Part shown: in pieces, positions 55,383-64,000 of the stretch | Layout of the letters: each line of letters starts with the position of its first letter | Position numbering within the stretch: the first letter of the stretch is position 1 | Assembly (NCBI RefSeq): GCF_030020805.1 | Contig: NZ_CP125098.1 | Coordinates: 5,603,501 to 5,667,500 of the forward strand | DNA length: 64,000 bases | Direction of reading: 5' to 3' | Source of the DNA: Paenibacillus sp. RC67 | Lineage (GTDB): Bacteria; Bacillota; Bacilli; Paenibacillales; NBRC-103111 | The notes under the pieces: generated by a model | The model's input: only the letters and a program-made list of their open reading frames with translations | Told to the model about the DNA's origin: nothing | The model's database searches: none | Program-made: the position numbers and the translations under genes

Positions 55383-56510
55383 TTAATCCCATCGGAATGT
55401 GAAGCTTGCCACTATGAAGGCTACGATTGTCCAGCCACCGAGCAATGCCACCTGCGGCCACAGCTCACCGAAGCTGGCACCGGTGTTCATTACTTGACGA
55501 AGTGCCGTCGACAGATGTGAAATCGGCAGCAGCTTGACGACAGCCTGGAAAGCCTCCGGCATTGAATTGATCGGGAAAAATACTCCGCCGAGGAACATCA
55601 GCGGGAATGAGATCACACCGGCAATCGGACCCGCGGATTCCGGGGTTTTCGCTAATCCGGCAATGATAAATCCGATTGCCATGAAGGTGAGTGTGCCCAG
55701 CACGACAAACAGAATGAGCAGCCACCATGAGCCATTCACTTGCGTGTGAAAAAACAAGCTGGCGATCAGTATAACTAGGAGCGCTTGAATACAGTTCAGC
55801 AGGAGGCGCGCCGTAATTTGACCGGCGATGAACGTAGGTGCACGAAGCGGTGTGCTCTGCATCCGGCGCAGCACGCCGCGCTCGCGCCATGACGAAATTT
55901 GACCGGCGACGCCGTTCAGATTGTTCGACATGATCATCATAGCGACGATACCCGGCACGAGGAAATCGATATAGCTCAAGTTGAGCGATCTGACGCCTTT
56001 ACCCTCGATCATGACGGCTGGCTTGTACTGCGTGATTTTCTTACTTATGCCATCGACAAGCTGTCCGATCACCGCAAGGCCAACGTTCGCTCTGGTCGCA
56101 TCCGTTTCGTCATAATAAACATCGAGCTTTCCAGAGTTCGACCCTGCGATAGCCGATGAGGTGGAGAATGCAGCGATTTGTTCACCATAGCCTTTTGGGA
56201 TGACGATGACGAACTGCTTATCACCCTTTTTCAGTAGGTCAAGGGCCTGTGTTTCGTCATCGCTAACTACTGCCTTCAGCGGCGATACGGATTGTGCTTC
56301 CAACGTAGCAATCAAAGACTCCGACTGCGGCGTGCTATCGTGATCGACGATGACGGTGTCAAGCGACACGCTGCCTCCTTTACCAACAAAAGAACCAAGC
56401 ATAATCATGAGAAGTAACGGGAACAGCAGGGTAAAGAACAGCATTTGACGGTTGCGGGCGAAGAGACGGAGCTGAGCAAGCGTCACCTGGATATATGCAG
56501 CGAAATTCAT
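55383..56510 (-). CDS. ABC-2 type exporter permease
   Basis: 375 residues. A first span (MLFFTLLFPLLLMIMLGSF), a large extracytoplasmic loop of about 150 residues, then five spans with FLVPGIVAMMIMSNN and LMFLGGVFFPINSMPEAF, the ABC-2 signature. Overlaps the ATPase gene by 4 bases (ATGA). With a DrrA-like ATPase it should export a drug, lipid or other hydrophobic compound; the substrate is unknown. Confidence 0.9.
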   Translation of the reverse strand: MNFAAYIQVTLAQLRLFARNRQMLFFTLLFPLLLMIMLGSFVGKGGSVSLDTVIVDHDSTPQSESLIATLEAQSVSPLKAVVSDDETQALDLLKKGDKQFVIVIPKGYGEQIAAFSTSSAIAGSNSGKLDVYYDETDATRANVGLAVIGQLVDGISKKITQYKPAVMIEGKGVRSLNLSYIDFLVPGIVAMMIMSNNLNGVAGQISSWRERGVLRRMQSTPLRAPTFIAGQITARLLLNCIQALLVILIASLFFHTQVNGSWWLLILFVVLGTLTFMAIGFIIAGLAKTPESAGPIAGVISFPLMFLGGVFFPINSMPEAFQAVVKLLPISHLSTALRQVMNTGASFGELWPQVALLGGWTIVAFIVASFTFRWD

Positions 56511-57496
56511 TCTTCTCTCAAGCTCCTCCCTGTCATGTGGATAAACACATCTTCAAGCGTTGCCGTCCTCGTTTGCAGCTCGGTATAGGATAAGCCTGTC
56601 GCTCCGGCCTTGCCGATGAAATCTATCAGCGAGGCTTGCAAATTGTCGGTATAAAGAATAAAAATATCTTTGTGTGTATCGACCTGCTTCACTTCACTGA
56701 CAGATTGGGAAAGCTGCAATATACCAGCGCGTTCCGTCTCCGGCAAAACTTCGTAGTTGGGCGCTCGGAATTCGATAGCGCTGTCGGAATGAAGGCTGCG
56801 GACGAGCCGCTGAGGGGTGTCGAGAGCGATCACCTTTCCTTGGTCCATAAGGCAGATGCGATCACAAAGGACATGGGCTTCATCCATATAATGCGTGCTT
56901 AACACAATAGTCTTCCCTTGCTCCTTAAGCTTAAGGATTATGTCCCACAACGTCCGCCGAGCCTGTGGGTCAAGGCCGGTCGTCGGTTCGTCGAGGAACA
57001 CGACCTGCGGGTCGTTGACAAGGGCTAGGGCGATCGCGAGCCGCTGCTTCTGGCCTCCCGACAAATGCTTGACACGGTCGTTCATTTTCTCCTTCAAGAG
57101 CATCGCCTCAAGCAACGACTCAACCGGAAGAGATTTCGGGTAGAAGCTTGCGTACATGCGCACGATTTCCTTTAATTTCAGTAGGTCGAACATCGACGTC
57201 GATTGCAATTGCACGCCGATCACTTCCTTAACCTTCCGTAAATCTTTCTGCGTATCGAAACCAGCTACCTTGGCAACGCCTCCGTCGGGCCGTCGGAGGC
57301 CTTCAATCATCTCCATTGTCGTCGTCTTGCCAGCACCATTCGGTCCAAGCAGCCCGAGCACTTCACCGCGTTTGACGGTAAAACTAACTCCGTTCACAGC
57401 GGTATGGGCACCATATCTTTTTACAAGACCGTCGGCTATGATGATCGCTTCTCCGGTTTCGCCAGCGGCTTGTAACGATTCAATATCGCTTTTCAT
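56507..57496 (-). CDS. ABC exporter ATPase (DrrA/CcmA-like)
   Basis: 329 residues. Walker A GPNGAGKTT, Q-loop VQLQS, signature LSGGQKQR, Walker B VVFLDEPTTGLD and H-loop STHYM. The C-terminal tail (about 225-329) is the extra domain seen in drug and antibiotic exporters. GAGGAG precedes the ATG. First gene of a two-gene operon. Confidence 0.9.
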   Translation of the reverse strand: MKSDIESLQAAGETGEAIIIADGLVKRYGAHTAVNGVSFTVKRGEVLGLLGPNGAGKTTTMEMIEGLRRPDGGVAKVAGFDTQKDLRKVKEVIGVQLQSTSMFDLLKLKEIVRMYASFYPKSLPVESLLEAMLLKEKMNDRVKHLSGGQKQRLAIALALVNDPQVVFLDEPTTGLDPQARRTLWDIILKLKEQGKTIVLSTHYMDEAHVLCDRICLMDQGKVIALDTPQRLVRSLHSDSAIEFRAPNYEVLPETERAGILQLSQSVSEVKQVDTHKDIFILYTDNLQASLIDFIGKAGATGLSYTELQTRTATLEDVFIHMTGRSLREE

Positions 57497-57676
57497 TTAC
57501 ACTCTCCTCACTTCTATTCTATAATTCCGACTTTAAGTAAAACTCGAACTTGTGCAGCACATACGCATTCTACATGTTTAGGTTCGGTTAAAGCAGAAAA
57601 TTCCCACACTAATTATTTTAACATGTAACAGCCATTTTGTTTCTTCTCAATTGCTCCTTTACTCCCACTATTCCTT

Positions 57677-57775
57677 TCAACTAAACATATTTTCGAAGGC
57701 ATATGCAATTGCTATCCTTCCATCCGCCCAAAGTTCTTTTCGCTTAAATCCAAGAAGATGTCTTTTTCTATGCAT
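57677..57775 (-). pseudogene. Possible remnant of an NTF2-like (DUF1348) gene
   Basis: A 32-codon frame ends KRKELWADGRIAIAYAFENM and FS-stop. KELWADGRIAIAYAFE resembles the core of DUF1348 proteins (KELWAF..NRIAVRFAYE), but nothing before or after fits. AAAGGAG lies 9 nt before the ATG. It is either a decayed fragment or a coincidence. The other bases of 57497-58018 hold no gene; a TATGAT box near 57957 may serve the gene at 58019. Confidence 0.2.
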
Positions 57776-58018
57776 TCCACATTTCTCCTTTAACTCTCAT
57801 GGTTTATTGAGCTGACCATACTGAGCCCGTCGTATTTTCATGTTAGTGTACGAACAAACTATGAGGTACTTTGATCTTCCTCTTAGGCTTTAATAAAACA
57901 TAAATAAACACATTTCCTTCGTAAATTTTTCAATTTTGCTTAGCCCTATGTTGACTTATGATAATAACGCACACGAAATCAAGAGATTTCAAGATTACGC
58001 ATAAGGAAAGAGGTACAC

Positions 58019-59569
58019 ATGAAAAAGACAATAGGTTTGGTCATGGCATCGATTTTAACTGTCGGCTCCATTGCAGGCTGTGCAGACGGCGGAAACAAAC
58101 AAGGAGACAAGGCAAACGGAGCAGCAGGACCTACTAAGTTTTCCATTGCGTTTCCTATAACAACAGGTGACGGTTACGGTCAAAGACAAGCGGATCTGAG
58201 TAAAGAAAAGTGGGTCCAACGATTGAATAAGCTGACCAATACCGAGCTTGATGTTAGGTTGATTCAAAGAGAGAAAATGGGTGTGGTATTTGCTGGTAAC
58301 GACATCCCTGACGTTATGGGTACAACCTTTCTACCTACAGGTAAAGATATGGGAGGTTCGGTAGAAGCAGGTATATTCCAGCCGCTGGATGAAGTGTTGA
58401 AGCAATATGCACCGAACCTGCTAAAGAAAGTACCAAAAGAGGTATGGGATACGGTTTCCTACAATGGACATATTTATGCAATTCCTGACTATTTGACTAA
58501 CCCTTCACGTCGCGGTACGTTTATTCGTACGGATTTATTGGAAAAAGCCGGGTTACCGGTTCCGCAAACCGTTGACGATTTCTTAAATGTCATGCGCGCT
58601 TTCAAAAAGCTGGGCGTAGAGAATCCGTACCAAATGCGTGAAAACTTCAAATATGCTGATGTGATCTTCGGTGCATATGACGTACTTCCATATAAAGACC
58701 AATTCGAGAAAAAAGGCGACCAAATTGTTCCAAAATTCTTCGATGTCGAGAACACTCAGAAAGTACTTCAAACCTACAAAACCATGTATGACGAAGGCTT
58801 GATTCCAAAAGACTTTGCCATCATTTCCTCGACGGATTACAGTAAAATGATCAATGCAGGCAAATCTGGTATGTGGTCCGCTAACGTAGGTGGAGGACTG
58901 CAAGCCTTCAGAACCAATATTCAAGCGGTTAATCCTAACGCTAAAGTTGACGTTATTGCTTCACCTAAAGGTCCTGAAGGTAAAAATGGTTATGCATTGT
59001 ATTCACCAACAGTAAGAACGTTCTATATTAACAAAAAAGTAGATAAAGACAAGCTCGTAGCCATTATGAAATACTTTGATTGGATGGCTACTGATGAAGC
59101 GGCAATATTCTTCAGCTATGGGATTGAAGGCGAGAACTATACAATAGATAACGGTAAAATTAACTATAAAATCCCTGCTAACAAGGAAGAAAAGGACGAG
59201 GAAAGCTGGCGTTCAGGAACATTATGGGCCGGTCAAGATGCAACCTACAACAAGCTACAATTGCAATTGAACCAAGATGGTCAGGACACGCTGAAGGCAT
59301 TTGATACGATCTTGTCCAAAGAAGGGCTGCCAGGTATCTCATTTACTCCAGATCTGAATGCATTCGCTAAGTATCCTGACTTGACACCGACAAGTGATAC
59401 CGGGGCTAAGCTGATCGTCGACCATATGGTCAAAATGGTCTATGGTAAAGAGCCCATCTCCGATTGGCCGAAGGTTATTGAGGAGTACAAATCCAAAGGC
59501 GGCAATGAAATTATTAAAGAAGCAACGGATCGATATAATAAAAAAGAAGGCGTAACCATAGGTAGATAA
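58019..59569 (+). CDS. Orphan extracellular solute-binding lipoprotein (LplA-like)
   Basis: 516 residues. Lipobox IAGC (C21) after MKKTIGLVMASILTVGS. The mature chain has FAGNDIPDVMGTTFLPTGKD, YAIPDYLTNPSRRGTFIRTD and FSYGIEGENYTI, as in long LplA-type binding proteins. GGAAAGAGG precedes the ATG. No permease or ATPase is adjacent: the next plus-strand gene is outside the window and the flanks are on the other strand. It may share permeases with another Lpl system or act as a receptor for a two-component sensor. Confidence 0.88.
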   Translation: MKKTIGLVMASILTVGSIAGCADGGNKQGDKANGAAGPTKFSIAFPITTGDGYGQRQADLSKEKWVQRLNKLTNTELDVRLIQREKMGVVFAGNDIPDVMGTTFLPTGKDMGGSVEAGIFQPLDEVLKQYAPNLLKKVPKEVWDTVSYNGHIYAIPDYLTNPSRRGTFIRTDLLEKAGLPVPQTVDDFLNVMRAFKKLGVENPYQMRENFKYADVIFGAYDVLPYKDQFEKKGDQIVPKFFDVENTQKVLQTYKTMYDEGLIPKDFAIISSTDYSKMINAGKSGMWSANVGGGLQAFRTNIQAVNPNAKVDVIASPKGPEGKNGYALYSPTVRTFYINKKVDKDKLVAIMKYFDWMATDEAAIFFSYGIEGENYTIDNGKINYKIPANKEEKDEESWRSGTLWAGQDATYNKLQLQLNQDGQDTLKAFDTILSKEGLPGISFTPDLNAFAKYPDLTPTSDTGAKLIVDHMVKMVYGKEPISDWPKVIEEYKSKGGNEIIKEATDRYNKKEGVTIGR

Positions 59570-59577
59570 TGTCTCAA

Positions 59578-59610
59578 GCATCTGCCCTAGCAATAGGGCG
59601 GATGTTTTTT
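59578..59610 (+). terminator. Intrinsic terminator of the orphan binding-protein gene
   Basis: GCATC-TGCCCTA-GCAA-TAGGGC-GGATG followed by six T, 8 bases after the stop codon. Confidence 0.88.
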
Positions 59611-59665
59611 CATTTTACAAGTATGGGGCGTGAGTCTCTGTTTCATATGGCTAATATTGAATAAC

Positions 59666-59754
59666 AAAAAGACCCTTAACCGCCTCTTTCGAGTTCCTGG
59701 TCAAAGCCTCGCAGACTTGACTCAAGAAACAAACAATGGCGGATAGGGCCTTTT
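59666..59754. repeat. Long imperfect palindrome (~90 nt)
   Basis: Left arm AAAAAGACCCTTAACCGCC (59666-59684) pairs with GGCGGATAGGGCCTTTT (59738-59754). Inside, TTTC/GAAA and GTCAA/TTGAC pair again. It lies between the binding-protein terminator and the PdxA-like stop. It may be the terminator of the PdxA operon (T run on the minus strand) or a small structured repeat. The element at 2928-3195 has a similar palindromic design but different sequence. Confidence 0.45.
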
Positions 59755-59794
59755 CAACCTAACGGCAAAATCATGAACAATCTAATGATTCATG

Positions 59795-60790
59795 CTATGA
59801 ACGCTTCGGCGCCAGCTCGATAGCCTGACGCAGCGCTTCTTTCATGCTTTGCTCATCGGCAATGCCTTTGCCAGCGATGTCGAAGGCCGTACCATGATCG
59901 ACACTCGTACGGATGATCGGCAAGCCGACCGTAATGTTGACTCCAGCTTCCAGGCCGAGCACCTTGATCGGACCGTGACCCTGATCGTGATACATAGCCA
60001 CGACGATGTCAAAATCCCCGCGCGTCGCACGGAAGAACAACGTATCCGCAGGCAGCGGACCGACAGCTTGAATGCCTTCCTGCTGTGCCTTCTGTACGCC
60101 AGGGATGACCTTCTCTTCCTCTTCTCCGTAGCCGAACAGCCCATTCTCGCCAGCATGCGGGTTAATGCCGCATACCGCAATTTTTGGTGTGGCATAGCCG
60201 GCCTTTTGCAGCGTTTCATGCGCTAGACGGATAACCTTATATACCCGATCCGGGTTAATCTGCTTCACGGCATCAATAATGCCAACGTGCGTCGTCACAT
60301 GAATGACCTTCAGCTTAGGAGCAGACAGCATCATGGAATAGTCCTTGGTGCCAGTCAGCTCCGCTAAAATTTCGGTATGCCCAGGGTAAATATGCCCCCC
60401 CTTGTGAAGCGCCTCTTTATTCAGCGGCGCCGTGCAAATCGCGTCAATCTCTCCGCGGTTAGCCAGCTCTATAGCTTGCTGCAAGTACATAAAGGCGGCA
60501 TGGCCGGCCTCCGGACTTACTGCACCGAACGGCAAATCCGCCGGAAGCAGATTCAAGTCCATACAGTCCACACTACCGTGTTCGAACTTCGCTTCCTGAA
60601 GATCCGCAATCGTATTTACCTTAAGTCCGCTGCCAACAACCTGCGCTGCTCTCTCAAGCAGTTTGGCGTCGCCGATAACAAAAGGACGGCTCTGCACATA
60701 CATCCCTGCGTCATTGAGCGCCTTCATAATGATTTCCGGCCCGACGCCCGCGCCGTCCCCCATTGTAATGCCAATTATCGGTCTACTCAT
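59795..60790 (-). CDS. pdxA2: PdxA2-type 4-phospho-D-threonate/erythronate dehydrogenase
   Basis: 331 residues from the ATG at 60790 (AGGGGAG 7 nt upstream; an in-frame ATG at 60796 is too close to it). NAD-dependent oxidative decarboxylase of the PdxA family: GITMGDGAGVGPEI, metal-binding histidine in YPGHTEIL, THVGIIDAVKQI and the HDQGHGPIKVLG loop. Coupling to a DUF1537 kinase favours PdxA2, which turns 4-phospho-D-threonate or D-erythronate into DHAP and CO2, over pyridoxal phosphate synthesis. Overlaps the kinase stop by 8 bases. Confidence 0.85.
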   Translation of the reverse strand: MSRPIIGITMGDGAGVGPEIIMKALNDAGMYVQSRPFVIGDAKLLERAAQVVGSGLKVNTIADLQEAKFEHGSVDCMDLNLLPADLPFGAVSPEAGHAAFMYLQQAIELANRGEIDAICTAPLNKEALHKGGHIYPGHTEILAELTGTKDYSMMLSAPKLKVIHVTTHVGIIDAVKQINPDRVYKVIRLAHETLQKAGYATPKIAVCGINPHAGENGLFGYGEEEEKVIPGVQKAQQEGIQAVGPLPADTLFFRATRGDFDIVVAMYHDQGHGPIKVLGLEAGVNITVGLPIIRTSVDHGTAFDIAGKGIADEQSMKEALRQAIELAPKRS

Positions 60791-62123
60791 GTTCATGCTC
60801 CCCTTTCAAAATATGCATTGCATGCAATAACGAATCTTCGTTACCAAAAGCCCCTGCTTTCGTCACCGCCGATAAATTCTGTGCCCCAATCAGCCTGCCG
60901 AGCGGGATGCCCGGCTCAAGCTCTGCCGTCAATTCAATGCCTCGCACACCCAAATGTCGGCATACGGCCTTTGCTGTATCGCCCCCGGTCAGCACCATGC
61001 CCTGCAGCGTATATGCCGAGCTGAGAGCCGCGGCAACTTCCCCGAGCGCATCCGCAATGGCATTCGATACGCTGGAAGCGTCCATGCCTCTGCTTGCGCC
61101 GAGCTGCTGCGCCTGCGCTACCTGCTCCGGCGACGAGCCGGCATAGAACGATACGTCCGAACCTGCCTGCAGCGCATCGGACAGCCCGTGGTAGCATCGC
61201 TCCTTCTCTTGAGCAGCTTGCTCCGGAGATGCGAGCAGCCAGAGTGGGTCCAGCTCTACACAAGCCATATCCGGCTGCTCGTTCACCTTCTGCACCTGGG
61301 CGCGGGTTACGCGCGAGATGCTTCCAGCTACTAGCATAACGGGTTTTCCGCCGCGGTTAATCTCTTGCTTCGATACTGACCTGAACATCGCACCGGCAGC
61401 CGATTCAGCTCCCGCCACCCTAAGGGACGTAAAAGGCAAATATTCGGCCAGGCCCGCAGAACCGGCCCAAAGGAAACGTTCCTTATATTTTGGCATCAGC
61501 TCCGCAATCAGCTGCACGTCCTCGTCGGTCTCGGCATCTAGTACCAGCAGCTCGGCGCCGGATTGCAATGCTTCGCCAATGCTTTCTTCCAATACCGCGA
61601 GCCCTCTGCGAATTAACGCGAGCGGAATACTCACCGCCGTCCGCTTGGATTGTCCCGACAGCAGCTTACTGATGTCGGCATCTGGGACAGGTGTCTTAGG
61701 GTCCCGACCGATCTCCGTCTCATGGATCGGCACCCCGTTCAAGTAATGCTTGCCGTCAATCGTCGTTCTTCCGATTCTCGGAAAGGCTGGAACGACGATC
61801 GCTCCTTCGAAGCCGTACACATCAAGGACCGCTTCGATTTCTTGACCCAGATTTCCACGCAGCGTGGAATCCATCTTTTTATAAATAAAGGCACAACCCT
61901 GCGCTTTCAAGGACTCAGCTGCCTCACGTACGCGTTGGTACGCCAGTTCCCCTGGTACCGATCTACTGTCCGTATCCAAGACAATGGTTTCTGCGGTGGA
62001 GGATGATACTGTCAGCTCCGTCCAATCAAAAACCACCTGGGTCGGAAGCCCTTTTCTAGCCACTTGCACACCGGAATCGGAAGCTCCCGTCAAATCATCC
62101 GCTATAATAGCTAACTGCAGCAA
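60783..62123 (-). CDS. dtnK: DUF1537 four-carbon acid-sugar kinase (D-threonate/D-erythronate kinase)
   Basis: 446 residues from the TTG at 62123, which has AGGGAGG 8 nt upstream; an in-frame start at 62159 would add 12 residues ahead of the conserved LAIIADDLTGASDSGVQ. N-terminal DUF1537 domain includes DTDSRSVP and KKMDSTLRGNLGQE; the C-terminal nucleotide-binding domain has GMVLTGGDTAKAVCRHL and TKAGAFGNED. Phosphorylates a four-carbon sugar acid at C4. Between KdgT and PdxA2 genes, which completes import, phosphorylation and decarboxylation. The exact stereoisomer is not decided by sequence. Confidence 0.85.
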   Translation of the reverse strand: MLQLAIIADDLTGASDSGVQVARKGLPTQVVFDWTELTVSSSTAETIVLDTDSRSVPGELAYQRVREAAESLKAQGCAFIYKKMDSTLRGNLGQEIEAVLDVYGFEGAIVVPAFPRIGRTTIDGKHYLNGVPIHETEIGRDPKTPVPDADISKLLSGQSKRTAVSIPLALIRRGLAVLEESIGEALQSGAELLVLDAETDEDVQLIAELMPKYKERFLWAGSAGLAEYLPFTSLRVAGAESAAGAMFRSVSKQEINRGGKPVMLVAGSISRVTRAQVQKVNEQPDMACVELDPLWLLASPEQAAQEKERCYHGLSDALQAGSDVSFYAGSSPEQVAQAQQLGASRGMDASSVSNAIADALGEVAAALSSAYTLQGMVLTGGDTAKAVCRHLGVRGIELTAELEPGIPLGRLIGAQNLSAVTKAGAFGNEDSLLHAMHILKGEHEHE

Positions 62124-62195
62124 TCCGTCTCCCTCCCTTAATTTGAAAAATAGAAGCATGCCCAGCTCCTCCGCTGGGACTCACTCTTCTGCGGC

Positions 62196-63152
62196 TTAGC
62201 CCTGCGCCGTCGCACCCACGCGCTTCGCCCACCACGCCGTGACAATCGGTGCCAAAATCGCTGTAACGATTACACATGAAGCTACAAGTGCTGTCGCTGT
62301 AGGAACGACTGGTGCGTACACGGAATTGGCTGCCGCTACGGCCGCTGGAACTCCAGCGGCATTCCCGGCCGTTGATGCAGCGGACAGACCTGCAATTCCG
62401 TTGCCGCCCGTTAAACGATCCATAAGCAGAAGCGTAATTCCGGTAACTACGACGACTCCAATGCCAAGCATAACGCCGAGAATACCCGCTTGCCATACAT
62501 TTTTCAAATTCAAGCCTGCACCAAGCGCAAATGAAAAGAAAGGGACCATCACCGGCACGGCTTTGCTCAAAAACTCGCGCAGTTCTTTGTCCAGGTTACC
62601 GAGTATCATACCGATGACTAGAGGAAGAATGGCTCCGACCAGCGTTTGCCATGGAAATGCAGCCAAACCAGCCACGCCCAAAGTAACCATCGTAAGAAAC
62701 GGGCCCGATTCCAAGCACATGATAGAGTAAGCACCGACATCTTCTTTTTTGCCGAATTGGCCCATCAGCGCCATGTACAAGCCGCCGTTCGTGTCATTCA
62801 TTGCCGCTACGATCGCTACGACAGACAAGCCCGCGAATAATCCGCTTTCAACCATGCCCTCTCCGAGAAATCTCGATGCAATCAATCCTACGACCACAGC
62901 TGTCAATACTTTAGTACCTAGCAGCGTTCCACCCTTTTTCAGAATGTAAGGGGTTGCTTTAAAGTCAATGGTCGAGCCCATACACACATAGAACACAGCC
63001 AGAATTGGCAGTGAACCGGTCATTAACGCCCCGGTAAACGATCCAAACGTCTTAGGAATCGAAGGAAAGAGCGTGTTAATAATGGCACCCAGAAGCAAAG
63101 GCACGATCATCATTCCGCCAGGAATACGTTCAATTGTCGCTTTAATTTTCAC
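62196..63152 (-). CDS. kdgT: KdgT-family 2-keto-3-deoxygluconate permease
   Basis: 318 residues with about ten predicted spans. IKATIERIPGGMMIVPLLLG, GSTIDFKATPYILKKGG, VVAIVAAMNDTNGGLYMALM and the GNAAGVPAAVA loop fit the KdgT family of proton-coupled sugar-acid symporters. Neighbouring kinase and PdxA2 suggest the real substrate is a four-carbon sugar acid rather than KDG. GTG start with GGAGGG upstream. The sigma-A-like promoter at 63219-63248 lies just upstream, directly after the activator gene on the same strand. Confidence 0.88.
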   Translation of the reverse strand: MKIKATIERIPGGMMIVPLLLGAIINTLFPSIPKTFGSFTGALMTGSLPILAVFYVCMGSTIDFKATPYILKKGGTLLGTKVLTAVVVGLIASRFLGEGMVESGLFAGLSVVAIVAAMNDTNGGLYMALMGQFGKKEDVGAYSIMCLESGPFLTMVTLGVAGLAAFPWQTLVGAILPLVIGMILGNLDKELREFLSKAVPVMVPFFSFALGAGLNLKNVWQAGILGVMLGIGVVVVTGITLLLMDRLTGGNGIAGLSAASTAGNAAGVPAAVAAANSVYAPVVPTATALVASCVIVTAILAPIVTAWWAKRVGATAQG

Positions 63153-63218
63153 AAGAAGCCCTCCATGATGATTGTTTTATTTTGCAACAATGTGATAGGT
63201 TGTGAACCTTACTTCTGC

Positions 63219-63248
63219 ATTATAACAAGCACTCTCCTTTTCACTCAA
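63219..63248 (-). promoter_or_regulatory. Promoter of the KdgT operon
   Basis: TATAAT (63224-63219) and TTGAGT (63248-63243) are 18 bases apart. A -24/-12 sigma-54 promoter was sought because of the neighbouring activator and was not found with correct spacing. Confidence 0.55.
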
Positions 63249-63254
63249 TCGCAA

Positions 63255-64000
63255 TTATGTTTTATTTTTAAACATTTTATTCATTTTTCTCCACAAGGTC
63301 GCCCGGTTTATGCCCAGCCGCTTACAGGTTTTGGATTGATTCATTCCTTCCTCCTGCAGCACTTGCCGCAAAATCCGTTCCTCAATTTCCTCATATGTAC
63401 CGCTCAGATCAATCTGGATATAAGTCTCTTGCGACGAGCGGGAGCCTGAATGCTGAAGCAGCCGTTCCCAAACTTGATCTACTTCTTCCCATTCGGTATA
63501 GTTGCCCTTCGTCATCAAAAGCATTTCACGGATCGTACTCTCAAATTCAGGAATATTGCCGGGCCAGTCATACTGTGTAAGCCGCTCGAGCACTGTCTCT
63601 CGCATCCCTACAATCTGTTTACCGGATTGGGAGTTATATTCGGCGATCATCACCCGGATCATTTCCTCCGCATCCTCCACGTGCTCTCGCAGCGGCGGAA
63701 CGGTCAGATGCAGTTCTCCTATCGCATAAATCAATTCTTGATTATAATCCCCGCGTTTAGCTAGCTTCGTCATCGGGATGGAGGAGGACGCAATAAAACG
63801 AAAGTTGCGGTTATTGCGGATCAACTGCAGGACACTCTCCTGCGCCTCCGGGCTTAAACGATCTGCACGGTTTAAATACAGTGTCCCCGAATAGCCTCCC
63901 TCTAGTAATCCCGAAACCCCGACACTTCCGTGTACAAGCCGGTTCATCTCTTCATCCAGGACTTCATCGCACGCAATCATATAGAAGCCTTCCTGCTCCC
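63255..64000 (-). CDS. Sigma-54-type AAA+ transcriptional activator (5' end outside window)
   Basis: At least 248 residues are visible; upstream of the first ATG the frame is open to the window edge (GEQEGFY before MIACDEV), so the gene starts beyond 64000. The AAA+ part shows GYSGTLYLNRADRLSPEAQE, RFIASSSIPMTKLAKRG, LTVPPLREHVEDAEEMI and QYDWPGNIPEFESTIRE, and ends with a Fis-type HTH (QVLQEEGMNQSKTCKRLGIN and RATLWRKMNKMF). The Walker B residues normally written LFLDE read LYLNR, so ATP hydrolysis may be impaired. Likely regulator of the acid-sugar genes downstream. Confidence 0.85.
   Translation of the reverse strand, partial: EQEGFYMIACDEVLDEEMNRLVHGSVGVSGLLEGGYSGTLYLNRADRLSPEAQESVLQLIRNNRNFRFIASSSIPMTKLAKRGDYNQELIYAIGELHLTVPPLREHVEDAEEMIRVMIAEYNSQSGKQIVGMRETVLERLTQYDWPGNIPEFESTIREMLLMTKGNYTEWEEVDQVWERLLQHSGSRSSQETYIQIDLSGTYEEIEERILRQVLQEEGMNQSKTCKRLGINRATLWRKMNKMFKNKT

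Noticed and set aside
63165..63215. Possible sigma-54 promoter TATCAC-ATTG-TTGC before kdgT
   Set aside because: Spacing is one base short and the invariant GG is missing, while a sigma-A-like promoter lies just upstream.

Overview
The window looks like a chromosomal segment of a Paenibacillus-type, low-to-mid G+C, spore-forming Firmicute. Pointers are strong GGAGG ribosome-binding sites with frequent TTG/GTG starts, intrinsic terminators, three YesM/YesN- or Lpl-type carbohydrate import loci, very large SLH-domain surface proteins, AraC regulators with cupin-like N-termini, and several phytanoyl-CoA-dioxygenase-like (PhyH) proteins. No rRNA, tRNA, phage, complete insertion sequence or CRISPR array was recognised. 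The genus is inferred, not proven.

Layout. 1-659: 5' part of a sugar ABC permease. 1021-8898: Tat-type metallophosphoesterase, nitroreductase, a ~270-bp palindromic MITE-like element, a frameshifted secreted beta-helix protein, a PhyH-HEAT fusion, and an ABC-F ATPase with a long structured leader holding a 28-codon ORF. 9475-12900: plus-strand operon of STAS, PAS-GGDEF-EAL and a soluble globin-type methyl-accepting sensor. 12980-15322: YrkE/YrkF/YrkH-like persulfide operon with two CsoR/CstR-type operators. 15351-21648: methyltransferase, MarR-esterase pair, a frameshifted dCACHE-HAMP-GGDEF protein, and a divergent PhyH/AraC pair. 21784-31157: frameshifted Big_2/SLH surface protein with a LuxR-type ATPase regulator and a SARP-like response regulator upstream. 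31389-45984: YesN, YesM, sugar ABC transporter, and a 2573-residue SLH surface protein with a GH28-like beta-helix. 46082-47127: small peptide candidate and AraC regulator. 47366-55150: second YesNM/Lpl transporter operon ending in a third PhyH gene, with a near-perfect cre site. 55383-57496: two-gene ABC-2 exporter. 58019-59569: orphan solute-binding lipoprotein. 59795-64000: PdxA2, DUF1537 acid-sugar kinase, KdgT permease and a sigma-54-type activator.

Themes. Most of the window serves plant- or polysaccharide-derived carbon: surface beta-helix proteins bind or cut polymers, lipoproteins and permeases import oligosaccharides, YesMN pairs sense them, and a four-carbon acid-sugar path drains to DHAP. 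A second theme is signalling (c-di-GMP, oxygen, reactive sulfur). Three genes are each broken by one single-base indel, which means either assembly errors or real gene decay/phase variation; this affects how those entries should be read.
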